Positions 1-8,001 of a DNA stretch of 20,249 bases are shown here, one piece after another. Both the position numbers and the translations under genes were made by a program. This stretch comes from an uncultured Flavobacteriales bacterium. GTDB taxonomy: Bacteria > Bacteroidota > Bacteroidia > Palsa-965. The notes under the pieces were generated by a model that saw only the letters and a list, made by a program, of their open reading frames with translations, was not told where the DNA came from and did not search any database. Numbering within the stretch: the first letter of the stretch is position 1; each line of letters opens with the position of its first letter. The stretch covers positions 1-20,249 of the forward strand of contig CALJIF010000016.1 in NCBI GenBank assembly GCA_937974275.1, read 5' to 3'.

Positions 1-1230
1 ATTATTAATATATCTTTCTACCAGTAAGTCAAATTCTTGATACCTGATTGTTGGTAGTACATATAAGTAATTGACATATTTCTGTAAATAATTATCAACA
101 TCAGTAATGCCTAGTGCCTCCAATTGGTTTGTTACATGGTTTGAGTCAAAACAAATAATCGTAACTATATTATCAATATCTAAAGTATTTCTTAACAGTT
201 GAAAAATGGATACGATTTCTTTTCCATCAAGTCGATCAATATCATCGAGTACAAGAATTATTTGCCTTTGGTTTTGTTTAAATTCTTCCTGTAGTAATTT
301 TTTGTCACTAGCACTGTATTGGCTGTCTATTTTTACTCCAACACTTTTCGATAAAAATGCACTTATGTTTTTTTGTTCATCAGCTCTAGTTAGATTTTTT
401 AAAACCATATATGGGTTAGTTGATGTTTTTACTACCAGCCTATTAATTATGTACTGTTCAATATCAACTGTTCTATTTTCCCATCCATTTATATGAATAG
501 TTATATAGTTTTTATTCCGTGAATCATTTTTGTTAGCCTTGTGTTGAACGTTTATTTCTTTAATTCGATTAACCAATTTTGAAACAAAAGTTGTTTTACC
601 ATGTCCCCAATCCCCAACAATTCCTAATACAAAGGCTTTACTTTCATTGGAACGTTGCAATATTTCTTCTGCAATAAATTTGTAGCCTTCGCCAATATTA
701 ATGTGTTCAATATTTGCATAATTACCTTCAAATAAACTGTTTTTTAATATATTATTTTCACTACCATTTTGCGGCAACTCAAAATCTTGGAAATCTCTAT
801 ATATAACAATGACAAACAAACATATCGGTAAGGAATAAATGATCGGAAATTTCAGCTCACTTGTTATTTTAACCGTAGCGAGGTATTCACTACCATGCAA
901 ATAGAGAGAAATTATTATAACTATTAATAATGTAACTGAAATCAAATTGCGGTATTTTTTTTTGTATTTGAGATAAATATTTACCAACATACCCGCAATT
1001 AATACGATTCCGAAAAATATAATTTGTGTTGCACTGTGGTCCCAATTGATTACAGCCAATACATTTGCCGTGTAAGCGAAAATATATTTGTTTAGCACTG
1101 GAAAGGCTATGGTGTATGTTAACACCGATAAAATAGCAAATTGAAAACTGATTTTATGGAATTCTGTAAATGTCCACTTAAAATGGAATCTATATTTTAA
1201 ATACTGGAGTAGTAAGTTTATAAATCTCAT
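1..1230 (-). CDS. KAP-family P-loop NTPase, membrane-anchored, partial (C-terminus off the left edge)
   Basis: The minus strand is open for 410 codons from an ATG at 1230 to the window edge with no stop, so the C-terminus is missing. The N-terminal part is hydrophobic, with likely membrane segments near residues 31-48, 70-86, 95-110 and 128-145. A soluble NTPase domain follows. Its Walker A is GDWGHGKTT (206-214) and its Walker B is ILVLDDIDRL (325-334). The G-[DE]-W-G-x-GK[ST] loop and the hhhhDDIDRL strand are the hallmarks of KAP NTPases (named for Kidins220/ARMS and PifA), whose membrane segments are typically inserted in or placed beside the ATPase domain. Bacterial members include the phage-exclusion protein PifA, and many lie in mobile or defence loci. 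The gene is very AT-rich (17 of 60 bases G+C at 661-720, against 25 of 60 at 5581-5640 in porP), which suggests transfer. A defence role is inference only; no partner gene is visible. Confidence 0.88.
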   Translation of the reverse strand, partial: MRFINLLLQYLKYRFHFKWTFTEFHKISFQFAILSVLTYTIAFPVLNKYIFAYTANVLAVINWDHSATQIIFFGIVLIAGMLVNIYLKYKKKYRNLISVTLLIVIIISLYLHGSEYLATVKITSELKFPIIYSLPICLFVIVIYRDFQDFELPQNGSENNILKNSLFEGNYANIEHINIGEGYKFIAEEILQRSNESKAFVLGIVGDWGHGKTTFVSKLVNRIKEINVQHKANKNDSRNKNYITIHINGWENRTVDIEQYIINRLVVKTSTNPYMVLKNLTRADEQKNISAFLSKSVGVKIDSQYSASDKKLLQEEFKQNQRQIILVLDDIDRLDGKEIVSIFQLLRNTLDIDNIVTIICFDSNHVTNQLEALGITDVDNYLQKYVNYLYVLPTIRYQEFDLLVERYINN

Positions 1231-1617
1231 AACTTGTCGCTCTTTTTTATAAATGTAGTTATTAATTGAAATCACGTATCTATATAATCTGCAATGAAAA
1301 TTCTTATAGTTCTTGTTTCGATGTAATCTAGTTTATGGCTGGTTTGGTTTATAATCATGTGCGAAAACGGTTACCATATTAAATTTAACACCCGCAAAGG
1401 CGCTATTTACAATTTCGTTTACGAATTTGGCTATCTGGCTCTTGGCACCGACATGGTCATGATCGTGAAGCGGGATATGGCGGTGAAGGAAGAGTAGTAA
1501 CCATTTTCCATAGGTTTCGTATCAGTATTAACTTTTTGCGGTGGAAAAAACTCCGGGAAAGGCATACGATTCACATTTCTGTTTCGTTTCTTTATAGAAA
1601 TCAAACGTGCGGAGCTT
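1231..1617. other. Divergent intergenic region with a composition step
   Basis: This 387-base gap separates the minus-strand KAP gene from the plus-strand transglycosylase. The part next to the KAP gene is AT-rich (15 of 60 bases G+C at 1261-1320). G+C then rises to 20 of 60 at 1321-1380, 23 of 60 at 1381-1440 and 31 of 60 at 1441-1500. It must hold promoters for both flanking genes, but I see no exact TAnnTTTG box for either; TACATTTA, about 15 bases ahead of the KAP start, is a one-mismatch candidate. No RNA gene or strong hairpin was found. The only coding candidate is a 46-codon frame at 1357-1497. Confidence 0.6.
1357..1497 (+). CDS. Possible small protein or gene remnant (46 aa)
   Basis: An ATG at 1357 opens 46 codons ending in TAG at 1497, with a second stop, TAA, directly after it. 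The frame is closed upstream by TAA at 1324. The product has no motif I recognise: a short charged start, an aromatic and hydrophobic middle (GAIYNFVYEFGYLALG), and a charged tail. There is no clear ribosome binding site. It lies where G+C content jumps from AT-rich to the level of the rest of the window. It could be the surviving 3' end of a gene cut by insertion of the KAP segment, a true small protein, or chance. Confidence 0.25.
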   Translation: MCENGYHIKFNTRKGAIYNFVYEFGYLALGTDMVMIVKRDMAVKEE

Positions 1618-2583
1618 ATGAAAAATTGGGTAGTTGCCATTGGGGCAGTTGTAGCATCACTTACGTTACAGGCGCAAGAATCGCGTCAGGATGTGGTTAC
1701 CGTTACGCCGGTAAAAGATTCCGTGATGCGTAAAATTGTGAGCACTTCGCAAGTGTATGCGCACGGATTAGACACCGCACAGCAAGTAAAGTTCTGGAGA
1801 AGAATTATGCGTCTTACTCCCGACTCGGGCCTGGTAAACATGCAAGGCACACGCAAAGTGTTTGCGGCTTTTTCTTCTAAGGAATGGGAGGCATTGGGCG
1901 AACCGAAGCAAATGGCGTACCGCGATAGCGTGCGCAAGGCACATAACATTGCCGACTCGGTTTCTATTTTCTTTACCAAAGGCAAAAATGACTTTTACGA
2001 TGCCGAAGCAGTGCTGCCGGATATCGATCGCGCTATTCCCATTTTTATTCAGGAAAAAGTAGATCCGTTTTACGCACAAGCCATTTTGTTGATTGAAAGT
2101 CCCGGGAAAGTGCGTAAGTCGAACGTAGGTGCAATGGGTTCTTTTCAGTTGATGAAAAGTGTAGCGATTAAGATGGGTTTGAAAGTCAATAAATATGTGG
2201 ACGAACGCAAGGATTTCGACAAATCGGCGTGGGCGGCAGCTAAATTGATTCGCACTATTTGTATTCCAATGGCCAATCAAATGCTCGAAAAGCGTGGTAT
2301 TGCCTATAACCAAAACGATTTATGGTATAGATTACTGGTTTTGCATATTTATCACGCCGGAGCAGGAAATGTGGAAAAGGTATTGGCGAAAATCAATCCG
2401 TGTGAGGGTGGTATTGAGTTAATACAAACCATGTGGGTTACGAAAGCCGGTTCATTCGGGAATTCTTCCCAGAATTATTCGCAGTTAGCTCTTGCCGCCT
2501 TGGTAGAACTCGATTGTTGCATTCGCCCTAGGAGCACAGAACCTGAAGTTCCCGAACAGGTAGCCGAACCTTCCGATAAATAA
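1618..2583 (+). CDS. Secreted lytic transglycosylase, SLT-domain family (MltD-like)
   Basis: This 321-residue protein begins with a Sec signal peptide (MKNWVVAIGAVVASLTLQAQ, cleavage probably after about residue 18-20). It is followed by a helical region and an SLT-type goose-lysozyme-like domain at about 135-260. The family motifs are present: ILLIES with the likely catalytic Glu160, GAMGSFQLM (171-179), which matches the usual GAMGLMQLMP, and HIYHAGAGNV (243-252), which matches AYNAGxGxV. Such enzymes cleave the glycan chains of peptidoglycan between MurNAc and GlcNAc, forming anhydro ends, in the periplasm during wall turnover. No LysM wall-binding repeats are present. The C-terminus is a short acidic and proline-rich tail. 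The gene stands alone: a strong terminator follows the stop by eight bases. The family call is firm, the exact substrate or partner unknown. Confidence 0.85.
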   Translation: MKNWVVAIGAVVASLTLQAQESRQDVVTVTPVKDSVMRKIVSTSQVYAHGLDTAQQVKFWRRIMRLTPDSGLVNMQGTRKVFAAFSSKEWEALGEPKQMAYRDSVRKAHNIADSVSIFFTKGKNDFYDAEAVLPDIDRAIPIFIQEKVDPFYAQAILLIESPGKVRKSNVGAMGSFQLMKSVAIKMGLKVNKYVDERKDFDKSAWAAAKLIRTICIPMANQMLEKRGIAYNQNDLWYRLLVLHIYHAGAGNVEKVLAKINPCEGGIELIQTMWVTKAGSFGNSSQNYSQLALAALVELDCCIRPRSTEPEVPEQVAEPSDK

Positions 2584-2590
2584 AGTCTTG

Positions 2591-2616
2591 TCCCCACTTC
2601 GGTGGGGATTTTTTTT
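2591..2616 (+). terminator. Rho-independent terminator with UUCG tetraloop
   Basis: TCCCCAC (2591-2597) pairs with GTGGGGA (2602-2608) around a TTCG loop closed by C-G, the very stable UUCG tetraloop arrangement. A run of eight T follows (2609-2616). It ends the transglycosylase transcript just after its stop codon. Confidence 0.92.
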
Positions 2617-2648
2617 GTGTTACCTTTAGTTAAATAAATCGCTCAACT

Positions 2649-5126
2649 ATGTTAACACGCTTATTAGCAGTATTCTGCCTCTCGTGTTGTATTATTCCTG
2701 TTTCAGCTCAATTGTACATCAACGAATATTCCTGCGCCAACATGAATGGTGTATTGGATAATAATTCGGAGTACAACGACTGGATAGAATTATATAATTC
2801 CTCATCATCTGCTGTCAACCTTTCGGGCTACTACATCAGTGATAACATCAATAATCCGACGAAGTTTCAAATACCTTCAGGAACTGTTCCTGCCAATGGA
2901 TTTGCTCGTGTATTCTGTTCAGGACGCGGCACTGTGAACGGTGTCTGGATTCATGCCAATTTCAAATTGACACAATGCAAATCGGAAGAAATTGTCTTGT
3001 CGAATCCTTCCGGTGCAATAGTTGATTCCGTTACTATTCGTCGCCATCAATTGGAACATTCGTGGGGACGCAGTACGGATGGTGCTGCTACATGGAGCGT
3101 GTTTAAAATTCCTACTTCTAATGCGAGCAATAATACCTCTACCGCATTTCAACCGTATTCACCAACGCCTGTATTTTCGCAGGCTCCGGGATTTTATCCG
3201 GGTTCAATAACTGTTAATATCACCACAACTGATCCTACCGCAACCATTCGTTATACTACTGATGGCAGTGAACCCAATACCGGTTCTCCTGTTTATAGCG
3301 GGCCGATTAATGTTACTGCTACAACAGTAATCCGTGCGATTGGAGTGAGCAGCAATACCAATATTCCGACAAGTTTCATGGAAAGCAATACCTATTTCAT
3401 TGGTGTTACACATACGGTGGCAGTATTGTCCATTTATGGAACGGGACTGATGCAATTGATGAATGGAGACTGGAACGCAGAGCCTTTATCGGGCTTAGAA
3501 TTTTTTGACAAGACCGGCGTTTTCCGCACAGAAGCAACAGGTAATTCGAACAAGCATGGAAATGATTCCTGGGCATACGATCAGCGCGGTATCGATTACA
3601 TCTGTCGTGATCAAATGGGCTACAACGATGCATTGGATTGGAAATTATTCCGAAGAAAAGATCGTGATGAGTTTCAGCGCATCATGATTAAAGCTGCGGC
3701 TAACGATAATTATCCGTTTGAAAATGGTGCGCATATTCGTGATGCTTACGTGCACACGTTGTCGCAGGAAGCCGATTTACATATGGACGAGCGTACCTGG
3801 GAACCATGTATCCTGTACGTCAACGGGCAATATTGGGGCGTGTACGATTATCGCGAGAAAGTGGATGATCACGATTTCACTTCGTACTACTACGATCAGG
3901 ATGAGAACAATTTACAGTTCCTGAAAACATGGGGCGGTACATGGTCGGAATATGGCGGAGCGCAGGCACAGAACGATTGGAATGCATTTTCATCATTTGT
4001 AACCAGCAACAACATGCAAACTGCAGCCAACTGGGCTTATGTGGATAGCGTTTACAACTGGAAGTCATTGGCAGATTACGTGATCCTGAATTCAGTTGTG
4101 GTTAGCATGGACTGGTTGAATTGGAATACCGCATGGTGGCGCGGCATGGATCCTCAAGGCGATAAGAAAAAATGGAGATACGCGCTTTGGGACAACGATG
4201 CTACATTCGGTCATTACATCAATTACACCGGCATTCCGAATACAAGCCCCAATGCAGATCCGTGCGACCCTGAATCGCTGCCGGATCCAGGAGGACAAGG
4301 TCATATTCCAATCCTTAATGCGTTGATGACCAACGAGACGTTTAAACAATGGTACGTGAATCGTTTTGCAGATTTGATGAATACTACGTTCAGCTGCGAC
4401 TCGATGACTACCTTGTTGAACTCGATGATCGGAGAAATTACTCCTGAAATGCCGGGACAAGTTGCTCGTTGGGGCGGCACAATGACGGGGTGGCAAAATA
4501 ATGTAACCACGCTTAGTAATTTCATTACAGCCCGCTGCACTGCTTTAACTCAGGGCATGATAGATTGTTATGATCTGAACGGTCCGTATCAAATTATTAT
4601 TGAAGTACAACCTGTTGGGGCAGGAACGGTTCAGGTGAATTCATTAACACTGGATCAGTTTCCATGGACAGGAAATTATTTTGGAGGAATTCCCGTGATC
4701 CTTCAAACTACGCCAACTTCTGCACAATACACTTTCGATCATTGGGAAATGGTGAATATTCCTACACCTAATGCAACCAGCGATTCTATTGGTGTTGATT
4801 TGACGCAAGCGGATCACATTATTGCGGTTTATAAAGTAGAAGAGATTACGGATAATGCATTTATTGCCACCGGCTTCTCTCCGAATAATGACGGCAATAA
4901 TGACATGATTTATTTGCACGGATTGGAGGGCGCACAGTCATTTGAGTTTACTGTTTACAATCGCTGGGGACAACAAGTGTTTTTTACGAAAGACGCTGCT
5001 ACAGGTTGGGACGGAAAAACCAATGGCGTAATGAACCCTGCAGGTGTTTACGCTTATGTATTAAACGTTACCAATGTGGATGGTTCTACATCCGTAAAAA
5101 CAGGTAACATCACGCTATTCCGCTAA
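2649..5126 (+). CDS. Secreted multidomain CotH-kinase-family protein with lamin-tail domain and T9SS type B sorting domain
   Basis: The 825-residue product has a signal peptide (about 1-20). A lamin-tail (LTD) domain follows at about 21-155 (LYINEYS start, NDWIELYN, LSGYYISD). A chitobiase/hexosaminidase C-terminal-like beta domain lies at about 172-235 (ATIRYTTDGSEPN, SPVYSGPI). The CotH-like region spans about 255-640, with RIMIKAAANDN (344-354), ILYVNGQYWGVYDYREKVD (388-406) and YALWDNDATFG (511-521). An InlB-B-repeat-like segment follows at about 648-730 (FDHWEM, IIAVYKV), and the C-terminus (about 737-825) is a CHU_C/type B sorting domain (FSPNNDGNNDMIYLHG, VYNRWGQQVF, GWDGK, PAGVYAYVL). 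Such domains direct export by the type IX system. Spore-coat CotH is a protein kinase; whether this copy is active outside the cell, where ATP is scarce, is unknown. TACCTTTA at 2621-2628 is a one-mismatch -7 box. The porP-like gene starts two bases after the stop. Confidence 0.9.
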   Translation: MLTRLLAVFCLSCCIIPVSAQLYINEYSCANMNGVLDNNSEYNDWIELYNSSSSAVNLSGYYISDNINNPTKFQIPSGTVPANGFARVFCSGRGTVNGVWIHANFKLTQCKSEEIVLSNPSGAIVDSVTIRRHQLEHSWGRSTDGAATWSVFKIPTSNASNNTSTAFQPYSPTPVFSQAPGFYPGSITVNITTTDPTATIRYTTDGSEPNTGSPVYSGPINVTATTVIRAIGVSSNTNIPTSFMESNTYFIGVTHTVAVLSIYGTGLMQLMNGDWNAEPLSGLEFFDKTGVFRTEATGNSNKHGNDSWAYDQRGIDYICRDQMGYNDALDWKLFRRKDRDEFQRIMIKAAANDNYPFENGAHIRDAYVHTLSQEADLHMDERTWEPCILYVNGQYWGVYDYREKVDDHDFTSYYYDQDENNLQFLKTWGGTWSEYGGAQAQNDWNAFSSFVTSNNMQTAANWAYVDSVYNWKSLADYVILNSVVVSMDWLNWNTAWWRGMDPQGDKKKWRYALWDNDATFGHYINYTGIPNTSPNADPCDPESLPDPGGQGHIPILNALMTNETFKQWYVNRFADLMNTTFSCDSMTTLLNSMIGEITPEMPGQVARWGGTMTGWQNNVTTLSNFITARCTALTQGMIDCYDLNGPYQIIIEVQPVGAGTVQVNSLTLDQFPWTGNYFGGIPVILQTTPTSAQYTFDHWEMVNIPTPNATSDSIGVDLTQADHIIAVYKVEEITDNAFIATGFSPNNDGNNDMIYLHGLEGAQSFEFTVYNRWGQQVFFTKDAATGWDGKTNGVMNPAGVYAYVLNVTNVDGSTSVKTGNITLFR

Positions 5127-5128
5127 TT

Positions 5129-6151
5129 ATGAGAAAGGCTTTGGTCATAGCGTTGATGTTTGGAGCGTTCGCCGGAAAGGCTCAGGATATTCATTTTTCG
5201 CAGTTTAACGAAACTCCGATGCACTTGAATCCTGCTTATACCGGCCTTTTTGATGGATTGTTCCGCGTGAATTTGAATTATAAAAGTCAATGGTCCGCAA
5301 TGGGAAATCCGTATAAAACAACTGCGGGCGCATTTGACATGAGCATTGGAGCAGCGAAGAATCGTCCGTATTTGGGAGTTGGTGCGTTTTTATATAAAGA
5401 TCAGGCCGGCGATTCGAAATTCGGAACGTTTCAAGGATTGGTTTCAACTTCTGCAATGGTGCCGTTAAACGATTACAACAAGTTGAGTGTGGGCATTCAG
5501 GGGGGGTACGGACAACGTTCTGCAACTACCAACGGGTTAACATGGGAGAATCAATACGTTAACGGCGCGCACGATCCGGATTTGCCTTCGAATGAAACGA
5601 ATTTGGTGAGTTCATTTCCTTACGTGGATTTTGGTGCAGGAATCGCTTATCAATACCGCAGTGTAGCGGGAAGTTTGGTTGGTAAAGATGTATTTGAAAT
5701 TCAGGCCGGTTTAGCAGGATTTCATTTGAATAAGCCTGAACAGAAATTTTACAGCGGTTCCGGAACTCGTCTCGACCCGCGCTATGCGGCACATGCACAA
5801 ATTCGCTTTGATATTCCTGATACACGTTGGTCCGTTCGTCCGGGCGGATACTTTATGAAGCAAGGATTGGCAACTGAAACCGTAGTGGGTTCCATGATTC
5901 GATTCCGAATTAAAAACGGTACAAAAGTGACGAATTTCTTTAGCGAATCCGGTATTGCATTCGGTTGTCACTACCGCGTTAAAGATGCTATTATCCCGCA
6001 GTTGTATTACGATCTGGGCGACTTTTTCATAGGTGTTTCTTATGACGTAAACATTTCCAAATACGTGCAGGCCTCCAAATACAATGGAGGATTTGAGTTT
6101 ACACTGCGTTATGCAAATCTGAACGGGGCATTATACAAGAACAAAAGATAG
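5129..6151 (+). CDS. PorP/SprF-family type IX secretion system membrane protein
   Basis: This 340-residue protein has a short signal peptide and then the classic family opening QDIHFSQFNETPMHLNPAYTG (19-39), followed by alternating, glycine-rich beta strands typical of an outer-membrane barrel to the C-terminus. The length is normal for the family (about 300-350). PorP in Porphyromonas and SprF in Flavobacterium are outer-membrane proteins needed for type IX secretion or for surface attachment of particular substrates. Paralogues are commonly encoded directly downstream of large proteins with CHU_C/type B tails. That is the arrangement here, with only two bases between the genes, so this is probably a dedicated partner of the CotH-type protein and not the core PorP. 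It is probably translated from the same mRNA. Confidence 0.93.
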   Translation: MRKALVIALMFGAFAGKAQDIHFSQFNETPMHLNPAYTGLFDGLFRVNLNYKSQWSAMGNPYKTTAGAFDMSIGAAKNRPYLGVGAFLYKDQAGDSKFGTFQGLVSTSAMVPLNDYNKLSVGIQGGYGQRSATTNGLTWENQYVNGAHDPDLPSNETNLVSSFPYVDFGAGIAYQYRSVAGSLVGKDVFEIQAGLAGFHLNKPEQKFYSGSGTRLDPRYAAHAQIRFDIPDTRWSVRPGGYFMKQGLATETVVGSMIRFRIKNGTKVTNFFSESGIAFGCHYRVKDAIIPQLYYDLGDFFIGVSYDVNISKYVQASKYNGGFEFTLRYANLNGALYKNKR

Positions 6152-6167
6152 TTCGCATCTTTAGTTC

Positions 6168-6662
6168 ATGATTCAACTTCAACGTGCCGGAACAACTGAT
6201 GTTCGTGAGCTGGAGCAATTGGCTCGAGTAATCTGGAATGAGCATTATCCCGCTATTATAGGTCAGGAACAGGTAGATTACATGCTGAGTTTGATGTATT
6301 CGGCACCCGCGTTGTTGCGACAAATGGGAGAAAAACAGCAGTTCTTCTTTATTACGGAAAATCAACAACACATCGGTTATGTTTCATTAACCGATAAAGG
6401 CAATGGCGACTATTTTCTGCACAAGTTTTATGTGTTGCCTGATCAACAGGGAAAAGGAATTGGGAAGCAAGTGCATGAAGCTATTTTAAATTATTTCGTT
6501 GACCTTAAGACCATAACACTTACAGTTAATCGTAAAAATTACAAGTCGATAAACTTCTATTTCCGCGTTGGATTTATCATTCAGGAGGTTAAAGACTTTG
6601 ATATAGGCTATGGTTATTTCATGGAAGATTTTATCATGAAATGGCGTAAGAAAACAGGTTAG
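6168..6662 (+). CDS. GNAT-family N-acetyltransferase
   Basis: This 164-residue protein covers one GNAT domain. The acetyl-CoA pyrophosphate loop is QQGKGIGK (93-100), preceded by the beta strand FLHKFYVLPD (83-92). The later helix and strand motif NYKSINFYFRVGF (124-136) is the usual N-x-x-A/S-I-x-F-Y-x-x-x-GF. The N-terminal half (RELEQLARVIWNEHYPAIIG) resembles the RimI/YjaB-type entry helix. It transfers acetyl from acetyl-CoA to an amine; the substrate cannot be told. The start is 16 bases after the porP-like stop, so it may be read through from that operon. The last strand (YFMEDFIMKW) is complete, so the gene is intact. Confidence 0.88.
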   Translation: MIQLQRAGTTDVRELEQLARVIWNEHYPAIIGQEQVDYMLSLMYSAPALLRQMGEKQQFFFITENQQHIGYVSLTDKGNGDYFLHKFYVLPDQQGKGIGKQVHEAILNYFVDLKTITLTVNRKNYKSINFYFRVGFIIQEVKDFDIGYGYFMEDFIMKWRKKTG

Positions 6663-6752
6663 TCGTTTTGTGTAAACCATAATTTCCTCAGGTTGTATCC
6701 ACTTCCGGATTATAGATTTTTTCTATTTTTACCCTAACCCTAAAAATTACTT

Positions 6753-7385
6753 ATGATTACTACAAGCCGTTATGTGGTTGCAATACTATTCATCGTATTC
6801 GCAACATCATCCTGTACTATTGAGAAGCGTCGTTTTCGTGATGGATATTATATCCAATGGAATAAATCCGGTGAGCGTACATCAGATAATAACATGAACG
6901 CGAATAATCATGTCAATGCTGACAAAGAAGGCACTTCGCTAACACAAGCGAATAACAGTACAACTGAAGTGTCGCAAGGAACTGTTGTATCCGGTCGTTC
7001 AGCAGTTCCGACAAAGATTTTTAAGAAAAATAGTATTTCCAGAAAGCAGCAAGTGAAGGATGATCGTCAATCAAGTGTTAAAGACCAAAACAACTCTAAG
7101 GAAGCTTTGAAAAACTACAATACACAACGTATGGACGACTGGGAAGGAGGAATGATTAAGTTTTTCGGTTGGTTATCGTTGATTTGTTGGTTCTTGGTGT
7201 GTTTAACTGCTATAAGTGGACAGTCGCTCGCTATTTTACTTTTTTGCTTGTTGGGATTATTATTCGGGCTTCCCGCATTTGTTAGGGATGAAACTCAGTT
7301 TGCGGCCGGAATTTTCGGTTTCTTTTTGTCAGCAGTTTCACTTATAATTTTTGGAATAGTTCGGCTGGTAAGGTTTCTTGGTTAA
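6753..7385 (+). CDS. Lipoprotein-like protein with C-terminal membrane helices, function unknown
   Basis: I do not recognise a named family with certainty. The 210-residue product begins with a signal peptide ending in a lipobox-like TSSC (Cys21), followed by IEKRRFRDGYYIQWNK. Short Bacteroidota lipoproteins often carry a similar Lys-Arg...Gly-Tyr-Tyr...Trp motif after the cysteine. Residues 36-130 are polar, Asn/Ser/Gln/Lys-rich and probably disordered. Three hydrophobic segments follow at about 135-155, 157-177 and 184-206. The protein would thus have a lipidated periplasmic N-terminus, a flexible linker and a membrane-embedded C-terminus, an unusual combination. TATTTTTA about 21 bases before the start is a one-mismatch -7 box. 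The gene ends two bases from the stop of the convergent FAH-family gene, with no terminator between. Confidence 0.75.
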   Translation: MITTSRYVVAILFIVFATSSCTIEKRRFRDGYYIQWNKSGERTSDNNMNANNHVNADKEGTSLTQANNSTTEVSQGTVVSGRSAVPTKIFKKNSISRKQQVKDDRQSSVKDQNNSKEALKNYNTQRMDDWEGGMIKFFGWLSLICWFLVCLTAISGQSLAILLFCLLGLLFGLPAFVRDETQFAAGIFGFFLSAVSLIIFGIVRLVRFLG

Positions 7386-7387
7386 AC

Positions 7388-7999
7388 TTACTTTATTCTG
7401 AGAGACAACATTTTCGTTGTTCCGATATAACCTTCCAGTACATCACCAATTTCAACAGGACCAACACCTTCAGGCGTTCCTGTAAAAATTAAATCTCCAA
7501 CTTTCAGCGTGAAAAATTCTGAAACGTATGCGATTAGCGTATCGAAAGAGAATAGTAAGTCTTTGGTGTTGCCTTCCTGCACCGTTGCACCATTTTTATC
7601 CAAACGAAATGCAATGTTGTTGAGCGGTTCCAGTGCTGATTTATGAACGAAACTTCCTAACGGTGCCGAGTGATCGAAAGCTTTCGCTTTTTCCCACGGC
7701 AAACCTTTCTCTTTGCATTTAGCCTGAATATCACGTGCCGTAAAATCAATTCCTATTCCGATTTCTTCGTAATAACGGTGTGCAAATTCAGGCGCAATAT
7801 GCCTTCCTTGCTTGTTTATTTTAAGCACCAACTCAATCTCGTGGTGCAGATCTTTTGTGAATTCCGGATAGTAAAAATCGGCATCAGGTTTTAGTAATGC
7901 CGTATCCGGTTTCAGGAACACCACAGGTTCTGAAGGCACAGGAGCATTCATTTCCTTAGCGTGTTCCGCGTAGTTTCTTCCAATACAGATGATCTTCAT
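7388..7999 (-). CDS. Fumarylacetoacetate hydrolase (FAH) family protein, FAHD1/YcgM-like
   Basis: The 203-residue protein starts MKIICIGRNYAEHAKEM. An upstream in-frame ATG at 8083 would add 28 residues lying wholly inside the exonuclease gene, so I take the ATG at 7999, two bases after that gene's stop. Family features are the divalent-metal carboxylates in HHEIEL (Glu54, Glu56) and GIDFTARD (Asp85), FLKPDTALL near residues 28-36, the KAKAFDHSAPLG loop, and the closing TGTPEGVGPV (173-182). The short single-domain form matches FAHD1-type acylpyruvases, oxaloacetate decarboxylases and related hydratases or isomerases that cleave or isomerise 2,4-diketo acids in the cytosol. The exact substrate cannot be assigned. 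It is the last gene of the five-gene minus-strand run. Confidence 0.88.
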   Translation of the reverse strand: MKIICIGRNYAEHAKEMNAPVPSEPVVFLKPDTALLKPDADFYYPEFTKDLHHEIELVLKINKQGRHIAPEFAHRYYEEIGIGIDFTARDIQAKCKEKGLPWEKAKAFDHSAPLGSFVHKSALEPLNNIAFRLDKNGATVQEGNTKDLLFSFDTLIAYVSEFFTLKVGDLIFTGTPEGVGPVEIGDVLEGYIGTTKMLSLRIK

Positions 8000-8001
8000 A
8001 A

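Noticed and set aside
206..496. Plus-strand open frame of 96 codons
   Set aside because: It lies inside the KAP NTPase gene on the opposite strand, over its Walker B region; Ser/Phe/Ile-rich with no motif, a shadow.
1768..2313. Minus-strand open frame of 181 codons
   Set aside because: It is antisense to the transglycosylase, whose catalytic motifs are clear; the translation has no recognisable domain.
4092..4496. Minus-strand open frame of 134 codons
   Set aside because: It is antisense to the CotH-like domain and has no motif.
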